A stretch of 64,000 bases of DNA from Bacillus cereus (GCF_025917685.1 NZ_CP089518.1:3783001-3847000), one strand, 5' to 3'. Counted from the stretch's first letter, positions 9,084 through 18,644 are shown. Notes: generated by a model from the sequence alone, not told the origin. Numbers and translations: made by a program.

Positions 9084-10260
9084 ATTTTACAACAACAAGA
9101 TGTGGTCCACCTTGCCCTATTTCTGTATTCATTTCATTCTGTAGTTTCTCTTGTCGTTTTACATGACTAGCAATATTTAACAGTATACCCATTGCAAGCA
9201 GATTAGCTAATAAAGAACTACCACCATAACTTACAAACGGTAATGGTACCCCTGTAAGTGGTATTAACCCAGACATACCACCGACATTAATAAAAGTTTG
9301 AACTCCAAACAAACTTGCAATTCCAATTGCAATTAAACTTCCAAACGGATCTTTACACTTTTGTGCAATTCTAAATGAACGAATAATAATGAGTAGTAAA
9401 CAGATCAAAATGACAGCTATACCTATAAAACCAAGCTCTTCAGATATAATTGCCATAATAAAATCTGTTTGCGGTTCTGGTAAGTATCCATATTTTTGTA
9501 CACTGTTTCCTAATCCTCGACCATTTAGCCCTCCTGAAGCAATTCCAATAAAAGAATTTATTAATTGAAACCCATCATTCTGAGGATCGTTAAATGGATC
9601 AAGAAAAACTGAAAAGCGAGCTTTTTGGTATGGACTTAACTTATAATTCCCAATAAAATATAGCGCTGGAATCCATATTATAGACGTTAAGAGGAATCGC
9701 TTTATACTTAAATTAACATTAACTCCTGAACAAAAGAACATAATCAGTACAGTTCCACCTATTAGTATATCGGTCCCTAAGTCATTTTGAAGTAAAATTA
9801 ATCCCATCGATCCACCGACAACAGCTAGAGGAGGAATTATCCCTTGTACAAAAGGTGTTTGCGTTTCTTGTTTCTTAGCAAAAAAGTTTGCTAACGTAAT
9901 AATAACCGTTATTTTCACAAACTCAGCTGGTTGTATACCTAATATCCATCCTTTTGCACCATTTACGTCCTTACCGAAAATCAAGGCTGCTAATAATAGA
10001 CCAATACTCCCTATTCCCATTGCAATCAAAGCTATTCGCTTTCTCCACAACTTATAAGGAATAGCAACGATAATCGCTAACATTATCGTTCCAATAGCTA
10101 GAGCAATTAATTGTTTTTTAAAAAAGTAATTTGCTGGCCAGTTATGCCTCGAAATCGCAACAATGGAACTAGAACTATATACCATTATAACTCCCAACAC
10201 ACATAAGATAACAAGAGGAAGTAATAATGAATAATCCATTGATTTCCATACTTTTTTCAT
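9082..10260 (-). CDS. ftsW: FtsW-type SEDS peptidoglycan glycosyltransferase
   Basis: SEDS-family polytopic membrane protein that polymerises lipid II at the division septum with a class B PBP. The 392-aa protein has about ten membrane helices, the conserved large extracellular loop (GRGLGNSVQKYGYLPEPQTDF) containing the family's catalytic Asp region, and the C-terminal GGSSLLANLLAMGILLNI signature. Assignment as FtsW rather than RodA rests on its place between ylaN and pycA, exactly as in B. subtilis. The ATG at 10260 follows GAGGAAATGAA. Confidence 0.9.
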   Translation of the reverse strand: MKKVWKSMDYSLLLPLVILCVLGVIMVYSSSSIVAISRHNWPANYFFKKQLIALAIGTIMLAIIVAIPYKLWRKRIALIAMGIGSIGLLLAALIFGKDVNGAKGWILGIQPAEFVKITVIITLANFFAKKQETQTPFVQGIIPPLAVVGGSMGLILLQNDLGTDILIGGTVLIMFFCSGVNVNLSIKRFLLTSIIWIPALYFIGNYKLSPYQKARFSVFLDPFNDPQNDGFQLINSFIGIASGGLNGRGLGNSVQKYGYLPEPQTDFIMAIISEELGFIGIAVILICLLLIIIRSFRIAQKCKDPFGSLIAIGIASLFGVQTFINVGGMSGLIPLTGVPLPFVSYGGSSLLANLLAMGILLNIASHVKRQEKLQNEMNTEIGQGGPHLVVVK

Positions 10261-10340
10261 TTCATTTCCTCTTTCTGTTTCAATTTAATTATTGTTGTAT
10301 TCCATATGTATATAGGTTCTTCCTGCTTTATTATACAAAT

Positions 10341-10372
10341 AAAAAGCCCAAACTATTTCAGTTTGAGCCCCC
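10341..10372 (-). terminator. terminator after ylaN
   Basis: On the minus strand, GCTCAAACT GAAAT AGTTTGGGC is followed by TTTTTATTT; it lies between ylaN and ftsW. Confidence 0.8.
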
Positions 10373-10385
10373 TTATTTGAACCCG

Positions 10386-10673
10386 TTATTGTTGTTTGTT
10401 TGTAAATGCTTCATGAAGTGCAGACAACTCACGTTCGAGCTCTCCTAACATTGCTTTCCCTTGTTCTTCTGCAATAAGACCAAGGCGAACCGCAAAATCG
10501 ACCTCGCGGGATAGTCCAAACATTTGTGTGTCTAAAACTTCTTCATATAATGGACATTGCGGCATTGTAAGATTGTCCATTTGTACCTTAATAAGTCTTA
10601 AAATCTTCTCTGCATCCGCTTGTAGAAGGGCTAGTGCCTTTTCCTGATGATTTGATACTGTCTCAGACGCCAA
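10386..10673 (-). CDS. ylaN: YlaN family (UPF0358) protein, Fur-interacting regulator
   Basis: A 95-aa mostly helical cytosolic protein closely matching B. subtilis YlaN (motifs [32 protein letters not shown]). YlaN is essential under ordinary conditions in B. subtilis. Recent work in B. subtilis and Staphylococcus reports that it binds Fe(II) and counteracts Fur repression when iron is low. It has no membrane segment or signal. It lies upstream of ftsW as in B. subtilis, separated by its own terminator. Confidence 0.92.
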   Translation of the reverse strand: MASETVSNHQEKALALLQADAEKILRLIKVQMDNLTMPQCPLYEEVLDTQMFGLSREVDFAVRLGLIAEEQGKAMLGELERELSALHEAFTNKQQ

Positions 10674-10758
10674 ATTGATTCCCTCCGTTTCCGTCCTACT
10701 CTCTCATATCTATTAATATTAGCGATAGTTTTAATAAATTGCAATAGAAACATTTTTT

Positions 10759-10787
10759 GTGACAACAGTGTCTAATACTATTATACT
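10759..10787 (+). promoter_or_regulatory. predicted SigA promoter of ylaL
   Basis: GTGACA (10759-10764), 17-bp spacer, TATACT (10782-10787), about 35 bp upstream of the ylaL start. Confidence 0.6.
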
Positions 10788-10823
10788 GAAAAGTGGGAGT
10801 ATAACACAAATGGGGGAACAACA

Positions 10824-11321
10824 ATGAGCGAAATTTTATTTATTAACGGAAAAGTACGTTTTCCAATCACTATCGATCCAACTGTTTGGATTTTTGATGA
10901 TCGAAAATTAGATTTGACAACTTACTTTGATGAAACTAGAGAAGAATCATCCGAATTAGAAACATACTTAAAACATACTTCAGAGCATTGGGATCGCGAA
11001 ATCCGTGATGGCGCTGCCTTCCCGCCAATCCAACAAAGCGTAAAGAAATATAAAAAAGAACAGCTTATTAACGGAACATTTGGCATACCACTTCAGCCAT
11101 TTCTTAAAAATGCTGAAATTTTAGAATGTGCTACTCAAGTCGAAATTGAAACTACAGACAATTTGATTACACTTCCGTTAGAAACAGCCAATCAAGCAAT
11201 TCTCGGTTTTTCAAAAGAAGGTAAACCATTAAGAGAAGACGGGCCTGTTCATCTATATTTCCACGATGGATCTAATAGACAAAATCCGATTCGTAACATC
11301 CGTAAATTTACTATCATTTAA
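10824..11321 (+). CDS. ylaL: YlaL-like conserved hypothetical protein
   Basis: A 165-aa soluble protein with a recognisable promoter and a strong ribosome binding site (GGGGGAACAACA before ATG). I match it to B. subtilis YlaL by position between ylaN and ylaK and by general look; the family has no firm function. It has no signal peptide or membrane helix. Charged N-terminal two thirds are followed by a beta-rich C-terminus ending RNIRKFTII. Some databases attach a peptidyl-prolyl isomerase label to this family, which I cannot support from the sequence. Confidence 0.75.
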   Translation: MSEILFINGKVRFPITIDPTVWIFDDRKLDLTTYFDETREESSELETYLKHTSEHWDREIRDGAAFPPIQQSVKKYKKEQLINGTFGIPLQPFLKNAEILECATQVEIETTDNLITLPLETANQAILGFSKEGKPLREDGPVHLYFHDGSNRQNPIRNIRKFTII

Positions 11322-11340
11322 ATTGTATAATTAAAAGGCA

Positions 11341-11372
11341 AAAAAGGAGTGAGCTGAGGCCCACTCCTTTTT
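11341..11372. terminator. bidirectional terminator between ylaL and ylaK
   Basis: Perfect 11-bp stem AAAAAGGAGTG / CACTCCTTTTT with a 10-nt loop; A and T runs on both sides serve the convergent genes. Confidence 0.88.
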
Positions 11373-12699
11373 ATAATAAATCCGCTGCTAGTTGAGCTAA
11401 ATTAGAACGCTCTCCTTTAACAAACTTTACATGACCACTAATACGTTGCTCTTTAAACTTCTCTACAACATATGTTAAGCCATTATTATATTCATCTAAA
11501 TACGGGTGATCAATTTGCTGAGGATCTCCCATTAATACAATCTTACTTTTTTCGCCTACTCTTGTTAATATCGTCTTTACTTCATGCTTCGTTAAATTTT
11601 GTGCCTCATCAATTATAATGAACTGGTCTGGAATACTTCTCCCACGTATATAGGTAAGCGCCTCTACTTCAATCGAACCCATTCCAGCTAAAATAGCATC
11701 TAGCTCTCCAGGCTTTTTCGTATTAAATAAATACTCTAGATTATCAAAGATCGGCTGCATCCACGGTCTTAATTTTTCTTCTTTTTCTCCTGGTAAATAA
11801 CCGATATCTTTTCCTACTGGAACGATTGGTCTCGCAACAAGTAGCTTTTTATATAACCCTAAATCTTCCGTTTGCATGAGCCCCGAAGCTAATGCAAGTA
11901 ACGTTTTTCCTGTACCGGCTTTCCCTGTTAACGTTACGAGCGGGATATCTTCCCGAAGCAACAATTCTAATCCCATAATTTGCTGCACGTTTCGTGGGCG
12001 TATCCCCCACACTTGCTCATTGTGAAAAATAAGTTTCTTTACCTTCTTACCTAAATGATCCACAATCCCAAGTGCAGAACTAGAGCCCCCTAGCGCATCT
12101 TTCATTACAACAAACTGATTTGGATAAAAAGGATGATTTGCGATTTCAGATAAAGGTAGTTCACCTTTTTCATAAAAATAGTCTAACTGTTCTTTTGATA
12201 TATATCCTTCTAAAAACCCTGAATATATATTTTCCACTTCAATTACTCGATCACTTAAATAATCTTCAGCCTTCAAACCAATTGCATCAGCTTTTACCCT
12301 TACGAGCACGTCTTTACTTACTAAAATAACAGACTTCCCGTCCTCTTTTTCTTGTTCTTCTAAAGATAGGTTTTTCGCTACCGCTAAAATTCGATTATCA
12401 TTTGTTTTTTCTACAAAAATATCTTGCAGTTGAACAAATGAGCGATGATTTAATTCAATACGAAATGTACCGCCGTTTTCTAACGGAATACTTTCATGCA
12501 GCTTTCCTATTTCGCGAAATTTATCTATTAACTTAGACACATAACGAGCATTTCGTCCTACTTCATCCATATAACGTTTTTTCGAGTCAACCTCTTCTAA
12601 TACAACTGCTGGAATCACTACTTCATTTGTTTCAAATGAAAAAATAGATAAAGGATCCTGCAAAAGTACATTCGTATCTAACACATAAATTTTATCCAA
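11371..12699 (-). CDS. ylaK: PIN-PhoH family ATPase (YlaK-type)
   Basis: A two-domain protein: an N-terminal PIN-type nuclease domain (YVLDTNVLLQDPLS, acidic residues through about 150) and a C-terminal PhoH ATPase with Walker A TGKAGTGKT and Walker B FIIIDEAQN. PhoH-PIN proteins are associated with RNA unwinding and cleavage; the cellular role in Bacillus is not settled. Start choice: an upstream GTG (12720) exists, but GGGGGT lies 7 nt before TTG 12699, giving LDKIYVLDTN and 442 aa, which fits the family. It is convergent with ylaL. Confidence 0.9.
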   Translation of the reverse strand: MDKIYVLDTNVLLQDPLSIFSFETNEVVIPAVVLEEVDSKKRYMDEVGRNARYVSKLIDKFREIGKLHESIPLENGGTFRIELNHRSFVQLQDIFVEKTNDNRILAVAKNLSLEEQEKEDGKSVILVSKDVLVRVKADAIGLKAEDYLSDRVIEVENIYSGFLEGYISKEQLDYFYEKGELPLSEIANHPFYPNQFVVMKDALGGSSSALGIVDHLGKKVKKLIFHNEQVWGIRPRNVQQIMGLELLLREDIPLVTLTGKAGTGKTLLALASGLMQTEDLGLYKKLLVARPIVPVGKDIGYLPGEKEEKLRPWMQPIFDNLEYLFNTKKPGELDAILAGMGSIEVEALTYIRGRSIPDQFIIIDEAQNLTKHEVKTILTRVGEKSKIVLMGDPQQIDHPYLDEYNNGLTYVVEKFKEQRISGHVKFVKGERSNLAQLAADLL

Positions 12700-12945
12700 C
12701 CTGTTACCCCCTGACTCCACTTTTAAATTTGTAGAACAAGGGTTTCATCCATAAAATATGGACGAACCATTGTTATAATTATATGTAACGTATAAACGAG
12801 GTAGAATCGAAATTCATAGAAATTAAACCTTTTCTTTATTTTTTATTCATTTCTATTCAATATATTACTTTTAATTATTATTTTTCACATTAAATCTCAA
12901 TACTCGATTACAAAAGTTAATGAACGACTTTCCTATTCATCCCAT

Positions 12946-13401
12946 TTATAACTCTTTCATTCCTACCAACACTTGATTATCCAGCTTTTTCGCAGCTCGA
13001 AGATCATATGTTTTTTCATATACTGGTTCTGTAGTAAGTTTGGCTCCATAAAACATAACATCACGAACTTCTTGCACATTCACTTCTATTACAGTTAATT
13101 TTAGAGGAATCCCTTCCATTCTATCTGTTAAAATTTCACCTTCACCACATATGGAAAATACGGATTCATTCGCCAATATAGTCAATACTACCCCTATATT
13201 GCGCCGTATATTTTCCACAATACGTGAGCGTTGATCTACCGCAAATCGAATACTAGTTTCACTCACTGCATATACCCAAGAAATAGCACTTACGTTAGGA
13301 ATTTGTTTTTCGAAATCTGTCGTTGCTACCATAACGATACACTCTTTACGTAACGATTGTACTAAATCATCTGTCAATGTAGGCTCTACTACATTCGCCA
13401 T
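12946..13401 (-). CDS. pyridoxamine 5'-phosphate oxidase-like (FMN split-barrel) protein
   Basis: A 151-aa soluble protein of the PNPOx-like split-barrel type. The N-terminal part (MVATTDFEKQIPNVSAISWVYAV) and the strand-turn pattern ISWVYAVSETSIRFAVDQRSRIVENIRRN match small FMN-binding oxidoreductases of this fold; the substrate is unknown. The ATG at 13401 has a very strong GGAGGTGGAGAT site. In B. subtilis this slot of the yla cluster holds the lipoprotein gene ylaJ, so this appears to be a lineage-specific replacement. Confidence 0.7.
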   Translation of the reverse strand: MANVVEPTLTDDLVQSLRKECIVMVATTDFEKQIPNVSAISWVYAVSETSIRFAVDQRSRIVENIRRNIGVVLTILANESVFSICGEGEILTDRMEGIPLKLTVIEVNVQEVRDVMFYGAKLTTEPVYEKTYDLRAAKKLDNQVLVGMKEL

Positions 13402-13546
13402 ATCTCCACCTCCAAATAATCTTTCTATATCCCTATCATAACTTATTTTTCGAATTGCGAAAATATTATTTTTTCCTGCTATTATTCAAAAACATTATGC
13501 TTCCATGATATACTTATACTGATAGAATTCGTATTGAGGTGACGAA

Positions 13547-13747
13547 ATGAGAGTCAGATGTATGATTTGTGATAAAAAAGATGTGTTAGATGACGAAAAT
13601 CCTATGGCAAAAAAACTGCGTAATCGCCCTATTCATACATATATGTGCATGGAATGTACGGAACGCATTGCAGAGCGTACTATGGAACGCCATGCAAGTG
13701 GTAATTTCCGATTATATCGTGATAAAAAAGTAGAAGACGATTGGTAA
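13547..13747 (+). CDS. ylaI: YlaI family zinc-ribbon protein (DUF2197)
   Basis: A 66-aa protein with two CxxC motifs, CMICDKKD near the N-terminus and CMECTERI near residue 35, typical of a treble-clef or zinc-ribbon fold. KKLRNRPIHTYMC is the family signature shared with B. subtilis YlaI. GAGGTGACGAA precedes the ATG. Function unknown; probably cytosolic. It is convergent with the hypothetical gene at 13783. Confidence 0.88.
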   Translation: MRVRCMICDKKDVLDDENPMAKKLRNRPIHTYMCMECTERIAERTMERHASGNFRLYRDKKVEDDW

Positions 13748-13752
13748 ACCGT

Positions 13753-13788
13753 AAATAAGTCCTTAATCATATAGATAAGGACTTATTT
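13753..13788. terminator. bidirectional terminator between ylaI and the 13783 gene
   Basis: 13-bp stem AAATAAGTCCTTA / TAAGGACTTATTT with a 10-nt loop, followed by a T-rich run; it overlaps the stop of the minus-strand gene. Confidence 0.8.
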
Positions 13789-14058
13789 GTATTTTTCTGG
13801 TTCACGATTCATCTGATCCAAAAAACAATCAATTGCTTCTACTGGAAATCTTGCACACCTTATTTCTCCATCAATTTCATATGTAATTAAATACATTTCC
13901 TCGTTCTTTTCCACTTCTACATTTCGTAATTTATGCTCTTCATATATCATATCTCGAAATAATACATATGTTTCTTGTGCAGCGCTATCATCTGGACGCG
14001 CTTCCGCAACAGTTTTAATTGTTAACCAATTATATAGTGCATCTTGTACCGAGCGCAT
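13783..14058 (-). CDS. conserved hypothetical protein, 91 aa
   Basis: I do not recognise a named family. The soluble 91-aa product (MRSVQDALYNWLTIKTVAEA...) is acidic, with alternating helix and strand character and no Cys, signal or membrane segment. An in-frame GTG 18 nt upstream would overlap ylaH, but GGGGGAG ends 4 nt before ATG 14058, so that start is used. It is 14 bp downstream of ylaH on the same strand and likely co-transcribed with it. Confidence 0.75.
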   Translation of the reverse strand: MRSVQDALYNWLTIKTVAEARPDDSAAQETYVLFRDMIYEEHKLRNVEVEKNEEMYLITYEIDGEIRCARFPVEAIDCFLDQMNREPEKYK

Positions 14059-14072
14059 GAAGCTCCCCCTTT

Positions 14073-14375
14073 TCACCCTGCTTTTTGTTGTTTCGCTTGA
14101 TGTAAACGTAATCTATAAATTCCAAGTACAATTGCCGCTACAACAAGCCCCTCCCCCACAGGTAAAAAAACTGCAAAGAACGTTAAAACCGTACATCCAA
14201 TCGCTAATGATATGTATATCACTATATTTTTTATTATCGACAGTTTTCTTGCGAATCCCAAGTTATACACAAGCGCACTTAATATGATAATGATGCCATA
14301 CAGTAACCACATCCCTAGTTCTGGATTTTCGTCAACTTTACACAATTTCGCAAAAAACGACATTCTTTCTAACAC
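14073..14375 (-). CDS. ylaH: YlaH-like membrane protein
   Basis: A 100-aa integral membrane protein with three predicted helices (about 20-38, 47-65, 68-86) and basic ends, matching the YlaH family in size and position next to typA. GTG start at 14375 with GGAGGGGG 7 nt upstream. Function unknown. It is followed closely by the 91-aa gene. Confidence 0.8.
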   Translation of the reverse strand: MLERMSFFAKLCKVDENPELGMWLLYGIIIILSALVYNLGFARKLSIIKNIVIYISLAIGCTVLTFFAVFLPVGEGLVVAAIVLGIYRLRLHQAKQQKAG

Positions 14376-14494
14376 TATTTATCCCCCTCCTCATAAAAAA
14401 TAAAAACTCTTTATGTACTTAATACAAGAGTAACCCGCGAAAAAAATACTGTCCACAAAAAAAGAGTAAATATTCCAAAAAATATACATAATAA

Positions 14495-14527
14495 AAAACA
14501 GCTACCTTTATCAAAGGTAGCTGTTTT
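14495..14527 (-). terminator. terminator after typA
   Basis: Perfect 15-bp stem AAAACAGCTACCTTT / AAAGGTAGCTGTTTT with a 3-nt loop directly after the typA stop. Confidence 0.9.
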
Positions 14528-14533
14528 ATTATT

Positions 14534-16378
14534 TTACGCTTCTACAGATTTCTTTTTCTTAGCAGCTCTTTCGCGCTCGCTCTTATCAAGAATCTTTTTA
14601 CGTAGACGAATTGATTCTGGAGTTACTTCACAGTACTCGTCTTCGTTTAAGTACTCTAATGACTCTTCTAAAGTCATTAAGCGTGGTTTTTTCATTGTTG
14701 AAGTTTGATCTTTCGTCGCAGAACGAATGTTAGTTTGTTGTTTCATTTTTACAACGTTAACTGTTAAATCATTTTCACGTGTATGTTCTCCGACAATCAT
14801 ACCAGCATATACTTCTGTACCTGGTTCAACGAAGATTACACCGCGATCTTCAACTTGCATAATACCGTATTGTGATGCTTTTCCTGTTTCAAGTGAAACT
14901 AGAACACCTTGGCGACGTCCACCAACTTGTCCAGCATGTACTGGTTGGTAGCAATCGAATGTGTGGTTTAAAATACCGTAACCACGAGTTAATGTTAAGA
15001 ATTCTGTTGTGTAACCAATTAAACCACGTGCTGGAACCATGAAAGTAAGGCGAACTTGACCGTTTCCGTTATTCACCATATCTAACATTTCACCTTTACG
15101 TGCACCCATAGATTCCATAATAGAACCTGTGTATTCTTCAGGTACATCGATTTGTACGCGCTCTACAGGCTCACATCTTACGCCATCAACTTCTTTAATA
15201 ATTACTTCAGGCTTAGATACTTGTAGTTCATAACCTTCACGACGCATGTTTTCAATTAAGATAGATAAATGTAATTCTCCGCGTCCAGATACGATCCATG
15301 CATCAGGAGAATCTGTATTATCTACACGCAAACTTACATCTGTTTCTAATTGTGAACGAAGACGCTCTTCAATTTTACGAGATGTAATGAATTTACCTTC
15401 ACGACCTGCAAATGGGCTGTTATTTACAAGGAATGTCATTTGTAATGTTGGCTCATCGATACGTAATAATGGTAAAGCCTCTTCATGCTCAACCGGACAT
15501 ACCGTTTCACCTACGTTAATGTCTTCCATACCTGAAACAGCTACTAAATCTCCAGCTTTTGCTTCTTCAATTTCTTGACGCTTTAATCCAATATAACCAA
15601 ATAATTTAGTTACACGGAATTGTTTTACACTTCCGTCAACCTTCATTAATGCAACTTGTTGTCCTACTTTCATTGTACCACGGAATATACGTCCAACCCC
15701 GATACGACCAACATAGTCATTGTAATCAAGAAGCGCTACTTGGAATTGAAGTGGCTCTTCGCTATTATCAACTGGTGCTGGAATATGTTCAATGATTGTG
15801 TCAAACAATGATTTCATATTCTCTTCTTGATTTGCTGGATTTGAATCTAAGCTTGCTGTTCCGTTCATTGCTGATGCAAATACAACTGGGAACTCTAATT
15901 GATCTTCGTTTGCACCAAGTTCGATGAATAAGTCAACTACTTCATCAACTACTTCATCAGGGCGAGCGAAGTCACGGTCAATTTTGTTTACAACAACGAT
16001 TGGCGTTAAGTTTTGCTCAAGAGCTTTCTTTAAAACAAATCGTGTTTGTGGCATACAACCTTCATATGCATCAACAACAAGTAGAACACCATCAACCATT
16101 TTCATGATACGTTCTACTTCTCCACCGAAGTCAGCGTGACCAGGTGTATCTAAAATGTTAATTCGTTTATCTTCATAGTGAATCGCCGTATTTTTTGCTA
16201 AAATTGTAATACCACGTTCTCTTTCTAGATCATTCGAATCCATTGCACGTTCTTCAACGTGTTCGTTTGCACGGAAAGTCCCCGCTTGACGTAATAACTG
16301 GTCAACAAGTGTTGTTTTACCATGGTCAACGTGGGCAATAATTGCTATATTTCGTAAATCTTGTCGTTTTTTCAACAT
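14534..16378 (-). CDS. typA: ribosome-associated translational GTPase TypA/BipA
   Basis: A translation-factor GTPase related to EF-G and LepA that binds the 70S ribosome and helps 50S assembly and stress or cold adaptation. GTPase motifs are AHVDHGKTTL (P-loop), DTPGHADFGGEV (G3) and NKIDRD (G4). The central beta domain and the family C-terminal domain complete a 614-aa chain. TTG 16384 is in frame, but TAGGAG lies 6 nt before ATG 16378 (MLKKRQDLRN), which is preferred. It is divergent from ylaF. Confidence 0.96.
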   Translation of the reverse strand: MLKKRQDLRNIAIIAHVDHGKTTLVDQLLRQAGTFRANEHVEERAMDSNDLERERGITILAKNTAIHYEDKRINILDTPGHADFGGEVERIMKMVDGVLLVVDAYEGCMPQTRFVLKKALEQNLTPIVVVNKIDRDFARPDEVVDEVVDLFIELGANEDQLEFPVVFASAMNGTASLDSNPANQEENMKSLFDTIIEHIPAPVDNSEEPLQFQVALLDYNDYVGRIGVGRIFRGTMKVGQQVALMKVDGSVKQFRVTKLFGYIGLKRQEIEEAKAGDLVAVSGMEDINVGETVCPVEHEEALPLLRIDEPTLQMTFLVNNSPFAGREGKFITSRKIEERLRSQLETDVSLRVDNTDSPDAWIVSGRGELHLSILIENMRREGYELQVSKPEVIIKEVDGVRCEPVERVQIDVPEEYTGSIMESMGARKGEMLDMVNNGNGQVRLTFMVPARGLIGYTTEFLTLTRGYGILNHTFDCYQPVHAGQVGGRRQGVLVSLETGKASQYGIMQVEDRGVIFVEPGTEVYAGMIVGEHTRENDLTVNVVKMKQQTNIRSATKDQTSTMKKPRLMTLEESLEYLNEDEYCEVTPESIRLRKKILDKSERERAAKKKKSVEA

Positions 16379-16518
16379 GTCCAACTCCTAATGTCTTTTT
16401 AATCCTTCTCTATTATAAGAGCGAAGGGGATACTATGGCAATCAAAATAAAATCAAGAATGAAAATATAGTTGTATTCTTACTTTTGTGAAAGTAAAATG
16501 AGATTGGAGGGTGAAGAA

Positions 16519-16698
16519 ATGGAACACATTCAATATCGCTTTTTATTAACTGCAATTATCGGTGTTATTTTCTTAATTGGTATCGGTATTATGATTGCTG
16601 AAAATAGTCCCATCGGTGTTATCATTTGCATTATCGGCACATTTGTTACAGTTGGATACGGTTTTGTAACAAAAAGAAAAATGCGTAAATCGCAATAA
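16519..16698 (+). CDS. ylaF: YlaF-like small membrane protein (DUF5325 type)
   Basis: A 59-aa protein with two membrane helices (about 8-25 and 30-50) and a basic tail TKRKMRKSQ. The open frame extends 16 codons further upstream, but GGAGGGTGAAGAA sits right before ATG 16519, which fixes the start. It matches YlaF of B. subtilis by size and by its divergent position next to typA. Function unknown. Confidence 0.82.
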   Translation: MEHIQYRFLLTAIIGVIFLIGIGIMIAENSPIGVIICIIGTFVTVGYGFVTKRKMRKSQ

Positions 16699-16702
16699 CG
16701 TT

Positions 16703-16740
16703 AAAAAGTAAGAAGCTTCTTTTATAGCCTCTTACTTTTT
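16703..16740. terminator. bidirectional terminator between ylaF and suhB
   Basis: 11-bp stem AAAAAGTAAGA / TCTTACTTTTT with a 16-nt loop between convergent genes. Confidence 0.75.
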
Positions 16741-16743
16741 TTG

Positions 16744-17535
16744 TTACTGCGATACAAATGGTAATAACTCTTCGTATACTCCTGGTTTTGCAACTAACAC
16801 ACTGCTCTTCTCTATGATAGAAAGAGGAGTTCCAGAGAAGGTTGTTACTCTCCCGCCAACTTCTTCTACAATAATCTGTCCCCCGCCAAAGTCCCATGGC
16901 GATAAACGCGGTGTTACATACGCATCTAATCTTCCCGTTGCAACATATACCATTTCTAGCGCAGCACAACCATAAGACCTCGTTCCTCTTGCTTTCTTAA
17001 CAAGCCTCATCATTTTTTTCGTATTCAGCAATGGATTATCAGTAAGCCATATCGCATTTAGAGCTATAATTCCCTGTTCTATTGTTCCTTCTTCTAGCAT
17101 GGGAATAGGTAAATCATTACAAAAGGCCCCTTCTCCCTTTATCCCATGATATAATTCATCATGAACTGGATCATAAATAAGGCCAATTTTTCCGATACCG
17201 TTCTCATAAATTCCAATTGAGATTGCGAAATTTCTTTTTTGGTGAACAAAGTTCATCGTGCCGTCAATTGGATCAATTAACCAAACAACCCCATTAGAAG
17301 AAGTGATTTCATCTCCATAGCCTTCTTCTCCTAAAATATTATGGGCCGGGAATGTTTCTTTAATTCTCCCAATTAAAAACCGCTCCGTCTCTCGATCCAT
17401 GTTTGTTACTAAATCCGCTGCATTAGATTTTGTTTCTATAATAAGTGCTTTTTTCAGCGATCCCATTAAACGTTCTCCCGCTTCTCGAATCCACTGTTTT
17501 GCGTGTGTATCAATATCTTTCCATATCTCGTGCAT
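16744..17535 (-). CDS. suhB: inositol monophosphatase family protein (SuhB/YktC-like)
   Basis: A Mg-dependent phosphatase of the IMPase fold. Metal-site motifs are GEEGYGD (about 70), WLIDPIDGTMNFVH (about 85-98) and PWDFGGGQIIVEEVGG (about 208-223, the WDxxxG element). Length 263 aa is normal. The substrate in Bacillus is uncertain, inositol phosphate or possibly NADP or other sugar phosphates. GGAGTG precedes ATG 17535. The gene corresponds to yktC of B. subtilis and keeps its neighbour ykzI. Confidence 0.88.
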   Translation of the reverse strand: MHEIWKDIDTHAKQWIREAGERLMGSLKKALIIETKSNAADLVTNMDRETERFLIGRIKETFPAHNILGEEGYGDEITSSNGVVWLIDPIDGTMNFVHQKRNFAISIGIYENGIGKIGLIYDPVHDELYHGIKGEGAFCNDLPIPMLEEGTIEQGIIALNAIWLTDNPLLNTKKMMRLVKKARGTRSYGCAALEMVYVATGRLDAYVTPRLSPWDFGGGQIIVEEVGGRVTTFSGTPLSIIEKSSVLVAKPGVYEELLPFVSQ

Positions 17536-17565
17536 GTTTAAACACTCCGATCTATACTGTTCACA

Positions 17566-17592
17566 GAAAAAACGAACCCTTTATAAGGTTCG
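17566..17592 (-). terminator. terminator after ykzI
   Basis: On the minus strand, CGAACC TTATAAAG GGTTCG is followed by TTTTTT, between ykzI and suhB. Confidence 0.75.
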
Positions 17593-17623
17593 CACCAACT
17601 AATTTTTTATTCATATACTATTA

Positions 17624-17812
17624 TTACGCTTCTAAACGAATCATTTCAAGTCTTAACACTTCTAATTTTTCTACGCACTCTTCTTTTTTCTGTTTGTCAT
17701 TCTCCATCATTGCATCATATAAAGTTGCTAATTCATAATCTAGCTCCAAACGTAGCACCGGAATTCTTTTTTCAGCATCTGTTCTCTTTAACGCATTAAT
17801 CACCTGTCTCAT
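17624..17812 (-). CDS. ykzI: YkzI-like small helical protein
   Basis: A 62-aa highly charged protein (MRQVINALKRTDAEKRIP...) predicted as two helices forming a hairpin or coiled coil. It has a very strong ribosome binding site (GGGAGGAGG). Size and the order yktB - ykzI - yktC match B. subtilis ykzI. Function unknown. Confidence 0.78.
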   Translation of the reverse strand: MRQVINALKRTDAEKRIPVLRLELDYELATLYDAMMENDKQKKEECVEKLEVLRLEMIRLEA

Positions 17813-18017
17813 ATTATTTGCCTCCTCCCAATATTCGTTTGCCCTCGGACTAGAATTGATTCAATTTTCTGATTTTTTGTTTTATACTATACTATGTTGG
17901 ATAAATCATCTATGCAACAAAATTATATTTTTTTATTAAAATTTTTTTGTGCTGTTTTTTTTATGAATAGTACAAGCTATGCTAAAATAAAACAAAATAG
18001 GAGTTGGAGGAACAATC

Positions 18018-18644
18018 ATGCCACTACAAACATTCACATCAACTGATTTTGAAGTTTTTACTGTTGATGGTCTTGAAGAACGAATGAGCGCAATTAAAAC
18101 GAATATTCATCCTAAGCTAGAAGCTTTAGGGGAACAGTTTGCAGAATACTTATCAAAACAAACCGATGAAAACTTTTTCTACCATGTAGCCAAACACGCA
18201 CGCCGCAAAGTCAATCCACCAAACGATACTTGGGTTGCTTTTTCAACAAATAAACGTGGATATAAAATGTTACCACATTTTCAAATTGGTTTATGGGGTA
18301 CTCACGCTTTCATATACTTTGGTTTAATCTATGAGTGTCCACAAAAAGTGGAGACGGCTCACGCCTTCTTAGAACATTTAAATGATTTAAAAACGAATAT
18401 TCCAAATGACTTCGTTTGGTCCATTGACCATACTAAACCAGGTGTAAAATTACATAAAACGCTTGAAACGGAAGACTTACAAAAGATGATTGAACGTTTA
18501 GCTACTGTGAAAAAAGCAGAATTATTAGTTGGTATTCATATATCACCAGAGGAGTTTTCAGCAATGACCAACGAACAATTCCTTGCTAAGATTGAATCTA
18601 CGATGCAATCACTCCTTCCTTTATATGCGATCTCTAATCGATAA
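18018..18644 (+). CDS. yktB: YktB family protein (DUF1054/UPF0637)
   Basis: A 208-aa soluble protein with the family stretches [32 protein letters not shown] and [14 protein letters not shown]. No catalytic function is established; the only known structures are of the DUF1054 fold. GGAGTTGGAGG precedes the ATG. It is divergent from ykzI and followed by its own terminator. Confidence 0.9.
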   Translation: MPLQTFTSTDFEVFTVDGLEERMSAIKTNIHPKLEALGEQFAEYLSKQTDENFFYHVAKHARRKVNPPNDTWVAFSTNKRGYKMLPHFQIGLWGTHAFIYFGLIYECPQKVETAHAFLEHLNDLKTNIPNDFVWSIDHTKPGVKLHKTLETEDLQKMIERLATVKKAELLVGIHISPEEFSAMTNEQFLAKIESTMQSLLPLYAISNR

